The position numbers were made by a program, and so were the translations under genes. 34,176 nt of DNA from a virus: positions 1 to 34,176 of IMG/VR virus record IMGVR_UViG_3300037493_005411; one strand, written 5' to 3'. Below are positions 16,294 through 23,747 of this stretch, piece by piece. The notes below the pieces were generated by a model that saw only the letters and a program-made list of their open reading frames with translations, made no database searches and was not told the origin of the DNA. Positions within the stretch are counted from its first letter, which is position 1, and the number at the start of each line of letters is the position of its first letter.

Positions 16294-17051
16294 TAAGTCA
16301 CCTGTCCTTCATCCATTTTACATTTTCCTTCGTAAGGGCAATATTGGCAGCCCCAACCCGGATTCGCATCGAATTGTCTATTCTTTATTCCCTCTTTGAC
16401 CTTTTCCAAATTTCTAAAGAATGCTTTTCTCGACGCTTCTTTCAATTCTTCGAAGAACATATCCCCCGACCGCGCAAACATAATACCAATGTATTTCACT
16501 TTTCCAGGTACTATTTTATTTACCTCAGCCAAATGTGCATAACCAGCAAGTTCTAATCTATACTTACTATATGCACTATCATGTTTAGGTTTATCACTTA
16601 CCTTATAATCAATAACTACAAAGTCATCTCCTACCTTATCTATTCTATCTAATGTACCGTAGAACATTAATTCTCTGTCTTCCATATATAATTCTCGATG
16701 AAATGGGAAAAAGTCCATAGTGACCTTTCCCACCCCACCAAGATTATCAAATCGCGTCTGTTCGAGCTTTATAAAGTTCAAGTAATGAATCTCGGTTCCT
16801 AAAAATTTACTATATTCATCAGAGAGAGAAACTTGACCTGAAAGTATCTTTTCTTTATCTATTAGGTCATAAAGTTTCTCCACATCATTATGGAATATTG
16901 TACCAATAACCATAACCTCTGGTAAGTCCTCTGGTTCAAGATTATCGACAACCATATATTTAAATCTCTTAGGGCATTGCTTATACATATGTAGGCCCGA
17001 TTTCGAGAAAGCCATGGTGTCAAAGTTGAACTCCATAAAGCGTCTTGTCAT
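16293..17051 (-). CDS. Cas4/RecB-like PD-(D/E)XK nuclease with iron-sulfur motif
   Basis: A 252-residue protein of the Cas4/AddB-type nuclease group. C26 in YKQCPKRFKY pairs with a C-terminal triad C235, C238 and C244 (CQYCPYEGKC) to give a 4Fe-4S site. The nuclease core shows GTIFHNDVE (motif I histidine), YGTLDRID (motif II aspartate), FVVIDYKV (D-x-K) and LELAGYAHL (motif IV-like). All catalytic residues are present. Family members cut single strands from the end or trim ends. No CRISPR genes or array are nearby, so this is a phage recombination or repair nuclease rather than an adaptation protein. It lies between the DpdA-like fusion and the metallophosphoesterase and is coupled to both. 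Confidence 0.88.
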   Translation of the reverse strand: MTRRFMEFNFDTMAFSKSGLHMYKQCPKRFKYMVVDNLEPEDLPEVMVIGTIFHNDVEKLYDLIDKEKILSGQVSLSDEYSKFLGTEIHYLNFIKLEQTRFDNLGGVGKVTMDFFPFHRELYMEDRELMFYGTLDRIDKVGDDFVVIDYKVSDKPKHDSAYSKYRLELAGYAHLAEVNKIVPGKVKYIGIMFARSGDMFFEELKEASRKAFFRNLEKVKEGIKNRQFDANPGWGCQYCPYEGKCKMDEGQVT

Positions 17052-18670
17052 TAATCACCTGTTATCTGCTCGTCTGCAACAATAACAGCATCATCGAATT
17101 CAGACTCATCTGTTGTTGTGTATTTATCGCCTTTCATCTTTGCGAACAGGTTATTAACTCCCGCGAAGTATGCTCCATAGTTCCAAAGCATCTGTGCGTT
17201 GTACATTGCAGTATTTCTCTTTTCTGCAAGTGTTAGTCCTTGGAATGCCTCACCATCTTCTGGGTTAATCCACTTGTTAATTCTCGTCTGTACAGTTGGT
17301 GTTTGATTATCTACCTGCGTTACACCATATTTGTATAGTTCAACAAGTATCTTGGGGCTTCCAATACCGAAGGCATGAATTCCTAATCTTGGGTTTATCC
17401 TGTGTACATTATCGCAACAGAACTTATATCTATCTAGCGTCTTTTCCATCTTTTCTCCTGCTGAGGAACCGACACCAATGATATTGTTATCATTTTCGAA
17501 GATACCCATTTCGTGGAATGCATTTATACAAACCATGTATTCTCTCTTCTCGTAACCTTGCAACACATAAACCTTTCTTGCATTTGTTTCGAGCTTCATG
17601 AACTTTTCTGCATTCTCAATTGTTATCGCTTGTGCTTCTTGAACACTCATTCCACACTTGTCTAACAATTTTGGCTTGCACAGTACATCCAACATCACAA
17701 CAGTATCAGCGTCTACTGCATTAGCTAAAGCAACTACTTCCTTCTGTCTCTTGAACCAATCAGTATCATTCTTATCCATTGCGATAATTGAACTTGAATC
17801 AATCATCAGAGAGTCCATTAACTTCCTCTTGTTGATGATATCCTCAACCATTGGAAGCCTTGCTCTGGCATGCAATATATGATATGCACTAACCAAAATA
17901 TTCTTCTGTGGTAGCACTTGCCAATCAACCCTAACAGCTGCACCAAGTGTAAAGTAGAGTTTGAAATCTGGCGGAATAAATATATCACGTCCAGCCTTTG
18001 ATTCTTTTGGTGGTGCATCAAGAGCTTCACCAGTTAAATTTGGTATTGCAGCAAGAACCTTCGCCTTGCGGGTATACATTTTAACTTCATCGTTAAGTCT
18101 TGTCTTTGCAATATCACCAGATACCACTTTCTTTGCATACTTAACCCTCTGGTCTTCATCATCTATCTGCTTGAGGATATTGATATCAAACAAAGTAAGT
18201 TTTCCCAGATGGGCCTGTTCCTTCAAATATTCAGGTTGCTTAAGTACAGATAGTACATTCGTAACCGTTGAAGGTGTAGACTGGAATGTTTTACACAATG
18301 CCTTTATATCCTTACCATACTTATCAATCATAGTTTGATAAGATAATGACAATTCATATAACGACAAATCTTGTCTCTGTTCATTAAACAGTACAGCAAG
18401 CTCATATGCTTCTGATTCTGTTATGCCTTCATATACCGCACATGAGACTTCTGTTTCGCCCATCTTTTGTAGGGCTAAAAATCTACAGTGCCCAGATATG
18501 ATTTCATATTCGTCTATATCTGGAGACGGCTTCCAAACGGTTAGTGCACCCTTAAAACCCTTTGTCTTAAAAGTTTCCACCAAGTCATTTATATACTTGT
18601 CGTCGTACTCACTTCTCGGCTGATTCGGCATCAACCGTATTTTCTTCATCGGTAACGTTTCCGTTGACAT
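17051..18670 (-). CDS. dpdA: ParB-domain fused to DpdA-like TGT-fold DNA 7-deazaguanine transglycosylase
   Basis: A 539-residue fusion. Residues 8-110 resemble the ParB/Srx N-terminal domain (LMPNQPRSEY, then SGHCRFLALQKMG at 59-71, the counterpart of the ParB nucleotide-binding G-E-R-R box). Residues 115-170 match the ParB helix-turn-helix middle domain (LCKTFQSTPSTVTNVLSVLK). Residues 255-470 follow the TGT barrel: D291 in MIDSSS (general-base position), D328 in VVMLDVL, VLQGYEKREY at 369-378, IIGVGSS at 397-403, IHAFGIGSP at 431-439, and D454 in QVDNQTP as the likely nucleophile. The TGT zinc-binding cysteine motif is absent, as in DpdA enzymes that insert preQ0-type bases into DNA. It leads the preQ0 operon. 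The strong GGGAGG site fixes the start, 62 bases inside the upstream gene. Confidence 0.85.
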   Translation of the reverse strand: MSTETLPMKKIRLMPNQPRSEYDDKYINDLVETFKTKGFKGALTVWKPSPDIDEYEIISGHCRFLALQKMGETEVSCAVYEGITESEAYELAVLFNEQRQDLSLYELSLSYQTMIDKYGKDIKALCKTFQSTPSTVTNVLSVLKQPEYLKEQAHLGKLTLFDINILKQIDDEDQRVKYAKKVVSGDIAKTRLNDEVKMYTRKAKVLAAIPNLTGEALDAPPKESKAGRDIFIPPDFKLYFTLGAAVRVDWQVLPQKNILVSAYHILHARARLPMVEDIINKRKLMDSLMIDSSSIIAMDKNDTDWFKRQKEVVALANAVDADTVVMLDVLCKPKLLDKCGMSVQEAQAITIENAEKFMKLETNARKVYVLQGYEKREYMVCINAFHEMGIFENDNNIIGVGSSAGEKMEKTLDRYKFCCDNVHRINPRLGIHAFGIGSPKILVELYKYGVTQVDNQTPTVQTRINKWINPEDGEAFQGLTLAEKRNTAMYNAQMLWNYGAYFAGVNNLFAKMKGDKYTTTDESEFDDAVIVADEQITGD

Positions 18671-18953
18671 TTTCTTCTACCTCCCTTATTTCTTCAATTA
18701 TTTCGGTCTCAATTTTGACCAATACTATATGTGGCTTGCGTCTTGATATATCAACCATTTTATCCAATTTGTGATATTTCAAATACACACGCGTTCTGGC
18801 GAGAAAGTTATTAATATCTTTATCGCCCCTCCCTATTTCACTTTCTTCTATTTTAACTGATTTAACATTCATCCTCAGGAATTCATTAATAATATCTTTA
18901 GGATTTGCCGAAGGCTTACCGTCAACATCAGTTACTTCTACCATCTTTACCAT
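18609..18953 (-). CDS. Uncharacterised protein leading the modification operon
   Basis: A 114-residue protein, first gene after the TATA-like promoter at 18977-19001, starting after AGAGGAGGAACCACT. Residues 1-60 are mixed charge with an NPKDIINEFLRMNV helix and a DINNFLARTRVYLKYHK segment. Residues 75-85 form a hydrophobic strand (HIVLVKIE), and the last 30 residues are acidic. The final 62 bases overlap the start of the ParB-DpdA gene in another frame, so the two must be co-expressed. No family is recognised. An accessory or assembly role for the DpdA-like enzyme is possible from position alone. Confidence 0.7.
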   Translation of the reverse strand: MVKMVEVTDVDGKPSANPKDIINEFLRMNVKSVKIEESEIGRGDKDINNFLARTRVYLKYHKLDKMVDISRRKPHIVLVKIETEIIEEIREVEENVNGNVTDEENTVDAESAEK

Positions 18954-18976
18954 AGTGGTTCCTCCTCTTTTCTATC

Positions 18977-19001
18977 ATTTATATATTTATATATATATAA
19001 A
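18977..19001 (-). promoter_or_regulatory. TATA-rich promoter of the preQ0/DpdA operon
   Basis: The 60-base gap before the operon holds an unbroken A/T run which on the minus strand begins TTTATATATATATAAATA. It lies 24-48 bases before the start codon. That is the right distance for an archaeal TATA box with a transcription start about 10-20 bases before the AGAGGAGG site. A purine-rich GATGAG precedes it, where a BRE would be. The assignment depends on the archaeal interpretation. Confidence 0.5.
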
Positions 19002-19013
19002 CTCATCGGTATG

Positions 19014-19229
19014 TCACTTCTTCTTACACGATTCAATCGTTTGGTATATTACATCGGCATCTTTTCGTTGAATGAAGGTACCATATATGACGATTTTGTC
19101 TTTATTGGTGATGACTCTACCTACAAGACGATGGAGGCCGCTAACATAAAAGACACCACGCGTGAGTCCTTTCTCCTTCATAAATTGTTCGTATTCATCA
19201 TAGTTACCAGCAAGTAAAAATATCGTCAT
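19014..19229 (-). CDS. Small phage protein, LLAGNYDEY type
   Basis: A 71-residue protein. I start it at the ATG after GAGGTGTTAAT, directly behind the previous stop; a longer in-frame version lacks a site and would overlap the upstream gene. It begins MTIFLLAGNYDEYEQFMKEK, a pattern seen in short phage proteins of unknown role, then GVFYVSGLHRLVGRVI and a final IYGTFIQRKDADVI. The strand-helix alternation and the final tyrosine-rich part suggest a small compact alpha/beta domain. No catalytic motif is visible. It ends just before the promoter of the modification operon. Confidence 0.7.
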   Translation of the reverse strand: MTIFLLAGNYDEYEQFMKEKGLTRGVFYVSGLHRLVGRVITNKDKIVIYGTFIQRKDADVIYQTIESCKKK

Positions 19230-19230
19230 A

Positions 19231-19563
19231 TTAACACCTCGGAGTACATCTTGGGCAAGTACAATGAATATTTGCAGTACCATCTGGGCTTGCTTTACAA
19301 CAATGGATAGTTAGACAGCACTGTTCACCGCCCTTAGCACCACATACTGGACATTCAGTATATTGAGTTTTGTAATCAACATTGTAATGTAACATTATAG
19401 GATGTGCACTACCTCTAAATTGTCCTCTTACACATCTGCAAAACGGACATACATCAACAGTTTCATATGTAGGTTCTATTTCATCAGTCCGTAGTCTCAA
19501 TCTTTCCATCTTATCCCATTCATTAAATTCACCCATACATCCAGGGCACTTATAACTTCTCAT
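19231..19563 (-). CDS. Multi-zinc-ribbon protein
   Basis: A 110-residue protein rich in cysteine. It has CPGC (6-9) and CPFC (39-42) in the N-terminal half, CPVC (72-75) with a CC pair and HCC following, and a final CTCPRC. That is enough ligands for two or three zinc sites. The spacing resembles rubredoxin-like zinc knuckles used to hold small domains together. It is coupled by ATGA overlap to the upstream gene and by a TAATATG junction to the downstream one. The function is unknown; it may be a nucleic-acid-binding or protein-interaction module. Such cysteine-rich small proteins recur in this gene cluster. Confidence 0.75.
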   Translation of the reverse strand: MRSYKCPGCMGEFNEWDKMERLRLRTDEIEPTYETVDVCPFCRCVRGQFRGSAHPIMLHYNVDYKTQYTECPVCGAKGGEQCCLTIHCCKASPDGTANIHCTCPRCTPRC

Positions 19564-19805
19564 TTCATCCTCTCCAGTATTCTTTTTGCATCTTCTATAT
19601 CATCATCAATTATCTTATAGTTCTTCGATACTTCAACTTCAGATAGGAAATTAATACTATACGATACTCTTATTTCCTTACCGTTTTCACCAAAGACTAA
19701 GAAATATCTCATATTAAATGTGTTATAAAACATATCATATTTCTTTCCAATAATCGCTGCTAGTTGTGCAGCCACTGTCTTTTCTTCATGTGGTACGCCT
19801 AACAT
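19560..19805 (-). CDS. Hypothetical small protein
   Basis: An 81-residue alpha/beta protein with no recognised family. Residues 10-30 look helical (TVAAQLAAIIGKKYDMFYNT), then come strands around MRYFLVFGENG and KEIRVSYSIN, and a final acidic helix (DIEDAKRILERMK). It has no cysteine pattern or membrane span. It starts immediately after the stop of the small membrane protein gene and overlaps the zinc-ribbon gene by four bases, so it is part of the same transcript. Confidence 0.65.
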   Translation of the reverse strand: MLGVPHEEKTVAAQLAAIIGKKYDMFYNTFNMRYFLVFGENGKEIRVSYSINFLSEVEVSKNYKIIDDDIEDAKRILERMK

Positions 19806-20000
19806 TTAATTACCTCCATTCTTTCTATCACTTCTCATAAAATACGATTGAAATACTAACATAAGAATTGCCATTATTTCAGTACCCGAGAGAAGCGGTT
19901 CTATACCATGATTCCTCATATATATACTCGCACACACTAGCTCAAAAAATGCTATTCCACATATTAGTGTTAATAACCATCTAGCTGATATATCTACCAT
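19806..20000 (-). CDS. Two-span small membrane protein
   Basis: A 64-residue protein with two hydrophobic segments: about 8-28 (WLLTLICGIAFFELVCASIY) and about 40-55 (TEIMAILMLVFQSYF). Between them lie a short polar loop (MRNHGIEPLLSG) and a basic C-terminal tail. It starts after GAGGAGGAATAAA. It could be a small holin-like or envelope protein, but it lies among early genes rather than beside a lysin, so the function is open. Confidence 0.65.
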   Translation of the reverse strand: MVDISARWLLTLICGIAFFELVCASIYMRNHGIEPLLSGTEIMAILMLVFQSYFMRSDRKNGGN

Positions 20001-20083
20001 TTTATTCCTCCTCTATAATATCTATACCATAACGTAACGTATAGTGCTATTGTAAATATAATCGGTCCTGCTATTTGCCACAT
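19994..20083 (-). CDS. 29-residue membrane micropeptide
   Basis: A short frame, MWQIAGPIIFTIALYVTLW followed by RYYRGGIKW, with one hydrophobic span and a basic C-terminus. It is preceded by GGGAGAAGATTAAT, and its end overlaps the start of the two-span membrane protein by seven bases. Its last codons contain the Shine-Dalgarno site of that gene. The geometry matches the tight coupling seen elsewhere, so it may be translated, perhaps together with its neighbour. It could also be a leader sequence without a stable product. Confidence 0.45.
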   Translation of the reverse strand: MWQIAGPIIFTIALYVTLWYRYYRGGIKW

Positions 20084-20115
20084 ATTAATCTTCTCCCTGG
20101 AGAATCGCCTCTATA

Positions 20116-20132
20116 TGTCGTATGGTTGGGGG
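20116..20132 (+). repeat. G-rich intergenic repeat, copy 3
   Basis: TGTCGTATGGTTGGGGG, identical to copy 1. It lies in a short gap of the leftward gene run, antisense to it. Here the following bases allow a small stem, TGGTT paired with AACCA around the G-run. Confidence 0.7.
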
Positions 20133-20147
20133 AACCAGCATATACCT

Positions 20148-20543
20148 TCATTTCTCGAAACCATCTAACAGATTTGTTTTCTTAGACAAGCACTCTGCAG
20201 TCATTTGTCTGATATCAAACTTAACTTCGTTTTCATTAATATTAAAAACTCTTCCCTTTAGTATCTCTTCATATTGATAAAGAACCATCAGGTCATCGTT
20301 TGTTAACAACATAAATCCACCATCTAACAATATAGGACTAACATGTAACTTAAATCCCATTAGTGTCTTTATACTGCTACTTGTAAACATACATCTAGCA
20401 AATTCTTCATTTCGATATATTCTTAAAAATATATCTCGAGATACAACAAGTACAACTGGTTTATATCCTTGCTCATAGAGGAAGCATGCTTGTTCCATAA
20501 ACTTACTTATTAGATAGTCTGTTTCATCACATACATAAGACAT
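20148..20543 (-). CDS. Hypothetical protein downstream of nrdJ
   Basis: A 131-residue protein. The start after GAGGTGTGGTTAAT sits right behind the nrdJ stop; an ATG eleven codons upstream lies inside nrdJ and lacks a site. The first 30 residues form a helix (DETDYLISKFMEQACFLYEQ), then PVVLVVSRDIFLRIY and LMGFKLHVSP are strand-helix units, with ILLDGGFMLLT a beta hairpin. Phages carry proteins of similar look that belong to no characterised family. It is probably co-translated with nrdJ, but no motif points to nucleotide metabolism. Confidence 0.65.
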   Translation of the reverse strand: MSYVCDETDYLISKFMEQACFLYEQGYKPVVLVVSRDIFLRIYRNEEFARCMFTSSSIKTLMGFKLHVSPILLDGGFMLLTNDDLMVLYQYEEILKGRVFNINENEVKFDIRQMTAECLSKKTNLLDGFEK

Positions 20544-20544
20544 A

Positions 20545-22662
20545 TTAACCACACCTCGATTCTCCACAGCCCGCACATTTCATACAGCCTTCTTCAAACA
20601 CTATAGTCCCTCCACAAAGCGGACAAGCTCCTGTAGTATTCTCTTTCATCTTCATCTCACTAAAGCTTTGCAACGCCTGTCCAATAGCATCAGGACAACT
20701 TAATATTGGCCCCTTATCCATTCCAGGTTTCGGACACCTTATCCCTCTAATCTTCGTAATTATCTCATCGAGTGGTACTCCATTCCTTAGACTCGCGGAA
20801 ATAACCATACACAGAGCATCGTTAGCTGCAATCGCACAACCTCCACTCTTACCAATATGTGCAAATACCTCAAATATATTACCCTCATAACTGTTAATCG
20901 TAATATACATACTTCCACATCCTGTGTTAATCTTAACAGTTCTACCTTCTAATTCCCTAGGTCTCTCTTTCTTCTTCTCTGTACTCAACACTTGGAAAAC
21001 TCTACTACCGTCCCTATAGACAGTTAATCCCTTACATCCTGCCTTCCATGCATTAACATAAGAATTAAATACATCTTCAACACTCGCACTATTAGGCATA
21101 TTAATGGTCTTACTCACTGCATTATCGCAACCCTCTTGGAAAGCAGCTTGCATCCTAATATGTGCGTCAGCTGGTATATCACCCGATGTCTTAAACACTC
21201 TCTTAAATTCCTCAGGTACATTTAATTTCTGTAAAGACCCTCCAGCTTTAACAACTTCATCTACTGTCAAATTAACCTTACACTCTTTAATCTTCCCTTC
21301 TAAGAGAGGGCAGACATCTAAAAGTTCCTTATCTATGATGAAGCTTTTATGTGCGAGAGCAAAGTAAGGTTCGATACCACTAGAGCAACCAGCAATGCGG
21401 CTTAAACTGCCGGTAGGGGCGATGGTTGTACGTGTTGCATTTCTTGGCGGTTCATCCCAGTCACTATAGATACTGCTCTCCAAATTAGGAAATGAACCTC
21501 TATCTTCAGCTAAATTACAACTAGCCTCTAAAGCCTCAGTGTTAATAAATTCCATAATCTGATGTGCAAGACTAATAGCCTTTCCGCTATCATAAGGTAT
21601 ATCCAACATTATCAATAAATCAGCCCAGCCCATAACACCTAAACCAATCTTTCTATTAGCTTTGGTCTTCTCTTCAATCTTTTCCATTGGATACTTATTC
21701 ATATCTATAACATTATCCAAGAAATGTACAGCAATATGAATAACGCGAGCCAACTCATCATAATCAATATCCTTATCTTTAACAAACTTAGCAAGGTTAA
21801 CACTTCCCAAATTGCAACTTTCATATGGGAACAAAGGTTGTTCACCACATGGATTTGTTGCTTCTATTAATCCTAAACCTACTAGCGGATTATCATTATT
21901 AATCTCATCAATAAATATCACACCTGGTTCACCATTTTTCCAAGCCTGAAGTGATATCGTATCTAACATATGACGTGCATTTACAAATCTTACTATAGTT
22001 CCGTCTCTCGGATTAACTAATGCATAATCCTCATTTTTAGCTGCTTTCTCCATAAACTCATTTGTAATGGCAATAGATAAATTGAAGTTCGCTATGCTGC
22101 CTTCTTTATCCTTACACTTAATAAACTTTTCAATATCGGGATGGTCTATTCTCAAAACCCCCATATTCGCACCTCTTCTCATACCGCCTTGCTTAATAGT
22201 ATCCGTAGCACCATCAAAGGCCTTAAGAAATGAAATAGGACCACTCGACTTTCCCATAGATGAACTAACAATATCACCCTCAGGTCTTAATCTACTAAAA
22301 CTAAATCCGGTTCCTCCTCCACTCTTTTGTATCATTGCCATATCATATATAGACCCAAAAATCCCACTCATCGAATCCTCAATCGGTAATACGAAACAAG
22401 CACTTAATTGCTGATACTTTTTACCAGCATTAAATAACGTTGGACTATTAGGCAAGAATTTTAATTCTTCCATTATATCGTAAAACTCATTTTCTGTAGC
22501 CTTAATTTCTTTTGCTTTAGCACCATAGAGCTTATCAGCCGAAGCAATATTAATAGCTACTCTTCTAAACAAATCTTCAGGAGTTTCTATAACTTGCCCG
22601 CTCTCGTTCTTGTTCAAATATCGGTCATTAAGCAATATCTTAGCGTTCTCTGTTAGTTTCAT
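20545..22662 (-). CDS. nrdJ: Adenosylcobalamin-dependent (class II) ribonucleotide reductase
   Basis: A 705-residue reductase. The start is the ATG behind GAGGAGGGATAAA; the ATG five codons upstream is part of that site. Class II enzymes use vitamin B12 to form the thiyl radical and reduce ribonucleotides without oxygen. Signature parts are [12 protein letters not shown] (first redox cysteine, about 86), the [13 protein letters not shown] loop (about 115-127), NPCGEQPL near 270-277 holding the active cysteine, and [21 protein letters not shown]-terminal zinc-ribbon-like tail ([14 protein letters not shown]) follows, with a final cysteine able to relay electrons. Size and motifs match NrdJ; there is no intein. 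The two genes around it are coupled to it. Confidence 0.95.
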   Translation of the reverse strand: MKLTENAKILLNDRYLNKNESGQVIETPEDLFRRVAINIASADKLYGAKAKEIKATENEFYDIMEELKFLPNSPTLFNAGKKYQQLSACFVLPIEDSMSGIFGSIYDMAMIQKSGGGTGFSFSRLRPEGDIVSSSMGKSSGPISFLKAFDGATDTIKQGGMRRGANMGVLRIDHPDIEKFIKCKDKEGSIANFNLSIAITNEFMEKAAKNEDYALVNPRDGTIVRFVNARHMLDTISLQAWKNGEPGVIFIDEINNDNPLVGLGLIEATNPCGEQPLFPYESCNLGSVNLAKFVKDKDIDYDELARVIHIAVHFLDNVIDMNKYPMEKIEEKTKANRKIGLGVMGWADLLIMLDIPYDSGKAISLAHQIMEFINTEALEASCNLAEDRGSFPNLESSIYSDWDEPPRNATRTTIAPTGSLSRIAGCSSGIEPYFALAHKSFIIDKELLDVCPLLEGKIKECKVNLTVDEVVKAGGSLQKLNVPEEFKRVFKTSGDIPADAHIRMQAAFQEGCDNAVSKTINMPNSASVEDVFNSYVNAWKAGCKGLTVYRDGSRVFQVLSTEKKKERPRELEGRTVKINTGCGSMYITINSYEGNIFEVFAHIGKSGGCAIAANDALCMVISASLRNGVPLDEIITKIRGIRCPKPGMDKGPILSCPDAIGQALQSFSEMKMKENTTGACPLCGGTIVFEEGCMKCAGCGESRCG

Positions 22663-22673
22663 TTTATCCCTCC

Positions 22674-22859
22674 TCATAAATTACTCAACACCTCTTTTAG
22701 TTTCGCAATCCTCTTATTAGCTTCAATCAATTCCTTTTCGAGTTCAGCAATTCTTTTATTGCCCATTTCCATTGCTTTATCGAAACCAATTTCATGTGCT
22801 ATTACAAACATTTCATGTACCTTATCCGAAAGTTCTTCAATCGTTTGTTCTTTACCCAT
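22674..22859 (-). CDS. Small coiled-coil protein
   Basis: A 61-residue protein, almost entirely helical and charged. Residues 28-60 (AMEMGNKRIAELEKELIEAN and onward) show heptad-like spacing of I/L, suggesting a short coiled coil. It starts after GGGGTGATTAA and its stop overlaps the nrdJ ribosome binding site, so it is translated with nrdJ. The function is unknown. Confidence 0.65.
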   Translation of the reverse strand: MGKEQTIEELSDKVHEMFVIAHEIGFDKAMEMGNKRIAELEKELIEANKRIAKLKEVLSNL

Positions 22860-22863
22860 TTAA

Positions 22864-23007
22864 TCACCCCAGCGTTTGTTGGTTGCCGCCTCTCGATTCT
22901 AATTGTGCATCACATGTTCCATCTGCTTTAAGAAATATCATGTTTACAGTACAGAATCCTTTTACACTCTTCTTTACACATATTTTATCACACTTTATCA
23001 TTACCAT
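22864..23007 (-). CDS. 47-residue cysteine-containing protein
   Basis: This short gene has a strong AGAGGTGATTAGT site that overlaps the stop of the dUTPase-like gene. It ends four bases before the next start, inside its GGGGTGATTAA site. The product (MVMIKCDKICVKKSVKGFCT and onward) has cysteines at about 6, 10, 19 and 32, which could bind one metal ion. It is too short for a family call. The precise fit between its neighbours makes it a convincing real gene. Confidence 0.65.
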   Translation of the reverse strand: MVMIKCDKICVKKSVKGFCTVNMIFLKADGTCDAQLESRGGNQQTLG

Positions 23008-23012
23008 ACTAA

Positions 23013-23564
23013 TCACCTCTGTGGAACTTTCCATCCATCCTTTTCCTCAAATCTCTTCCAATTTCTATTATTCTTCTTTACATACTCACTATGTATCTCA
23101 AATGCATCACATCCTACATCATCAAATGCAACCATTACAAAATGTAGCAAATCAATTAACTCTTCTACTGCTTTTGCTCTGTCTAATTCCCAAGCACCTC
23201 TACCCCACCACTTATAAGGTATCTCATCAACATATTCAGCTACTTCAGCATATATAGCAAGAGAGTTTCTAATCATATGCATTTCTAATATGCCCCTCTT
23301 ATATTCATCTTCATTTATCTGCCCGCTTTTATAAAACTTCTCCATCATCTTTTCAGGAGTTCCTTCTCTGGGCGAATTGGCTCTGCTATAGTCTGTAAAC
23401 TTTTTATTCCTTTCAAATATGTCATCTAGCTTATCCTTCGTATCGCAGTGACCTAAGCATATAATACTTTCATTATCTTCACTACCGCCATATAGTTTTC
23501 CACATTGTTCACATCTATAGAACTCTTTTACTTCAAACTTATTTCCGCATGTACATATTATCAT
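23013..23564 (-). CDS. Zinc-ribbon plus dimeric dUTPase-like (MazG-superfamily) protein
   Basis: A 183-residue protein. Residues 1-25 have C4, C6, C18 and C21, a small zinc ribbon. The C-terminal half resembles all-alpha dUTP pyrophosphatases (DUTPase_2). EVAEYVDEIPYKWWG (about 107-121) supplies the first acidic pair, EELIDLLHFVMVAFDDVG (about 135-152) gives the E-x-x-D metal site with the typical HF, and YVKKNNRNWKRFEE is the family's closing motif. Such enzymes hydrolyse dUTP to dUMP and keep uracil out of DNA. The zinc ribbon is an added piece. It could instead hydrolyse another nucleotide. It lies near nrdJ, as expected for dNTP control. Confidence 0.8.
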   Translation of the reverse strand: MIICTCGNKFEVKEFYRCEQCGKLYGGSEDNESIICLGHCDTKDKLDDIFERNKKFTDYSRANSPREGTPEKMMEKFYKSGQINEDEYKRGILEMHMIRNSLAIYAEVAEYVDEIPYKWWGRGAWELDRAKAVEELIDLLHFVMVAFDDVGCDAFEIHSEYVKKNNRNWKRFEEKDGWKVPQR

Positions 23565-23746
23565 TTAGATTCCTCCTGTAATATATCTCCACCTTCTAAT
23601 GCAACAAAATGTTTACAAGGTTCATTAGGTTTACGAACTGAACCTCTAAAATAACTTTGTCTCCATTCATCAGGTATAGCTCTGAATCTATAGCACTTAT
23701 TTCTAATTCCACAATTCCTATCATCACACATTGTTATGTCTGGCAT
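23561..23746 (-). CDS. 61-residue cysteine-rich phage protein
   Basis: The start follows TTAGGAGGAGTTAAA; an in-frame upstream ATG has no site and overlaps the previous gene. The protein has CDDRNCGIRNKC (7-18) and a fourth cysteine near 45 in EPCKHF, a C-x4-C-x5-C...C set for one metal or an Fe-S cluster. The FRAIPDEWRQSYF segment suggests a short helix. The family is small, phage-type and of unknown role. It overlaps the dUTPase-like gene by four bases. Confidence 0.65.
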   Translation of the reverse strand: MPDITMCDDRNCGIRNKCYRFRAIPDEWRQSYFRGSVRKPNEPCKHFVALEGGDILQEESK

Positions 23747-23747
23747 T

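Noticed and set aside
16293-17051. CRISPR adaptation (Cas4) interpretation
   Set aside because: There is no Cas1, Cas2, effector or repeat array in the window. Cas4-like nucleases are common in viruses as repair or recombination enzymes.
22772-23257. 161-codon rightward frame opposite the dUTPase-like gene and its neighbours
   Set aside because: The histidine/leucine/serine-rich translation is typical of a shadow frame. It crosses three coupled leftward genes and has no ribosome site.
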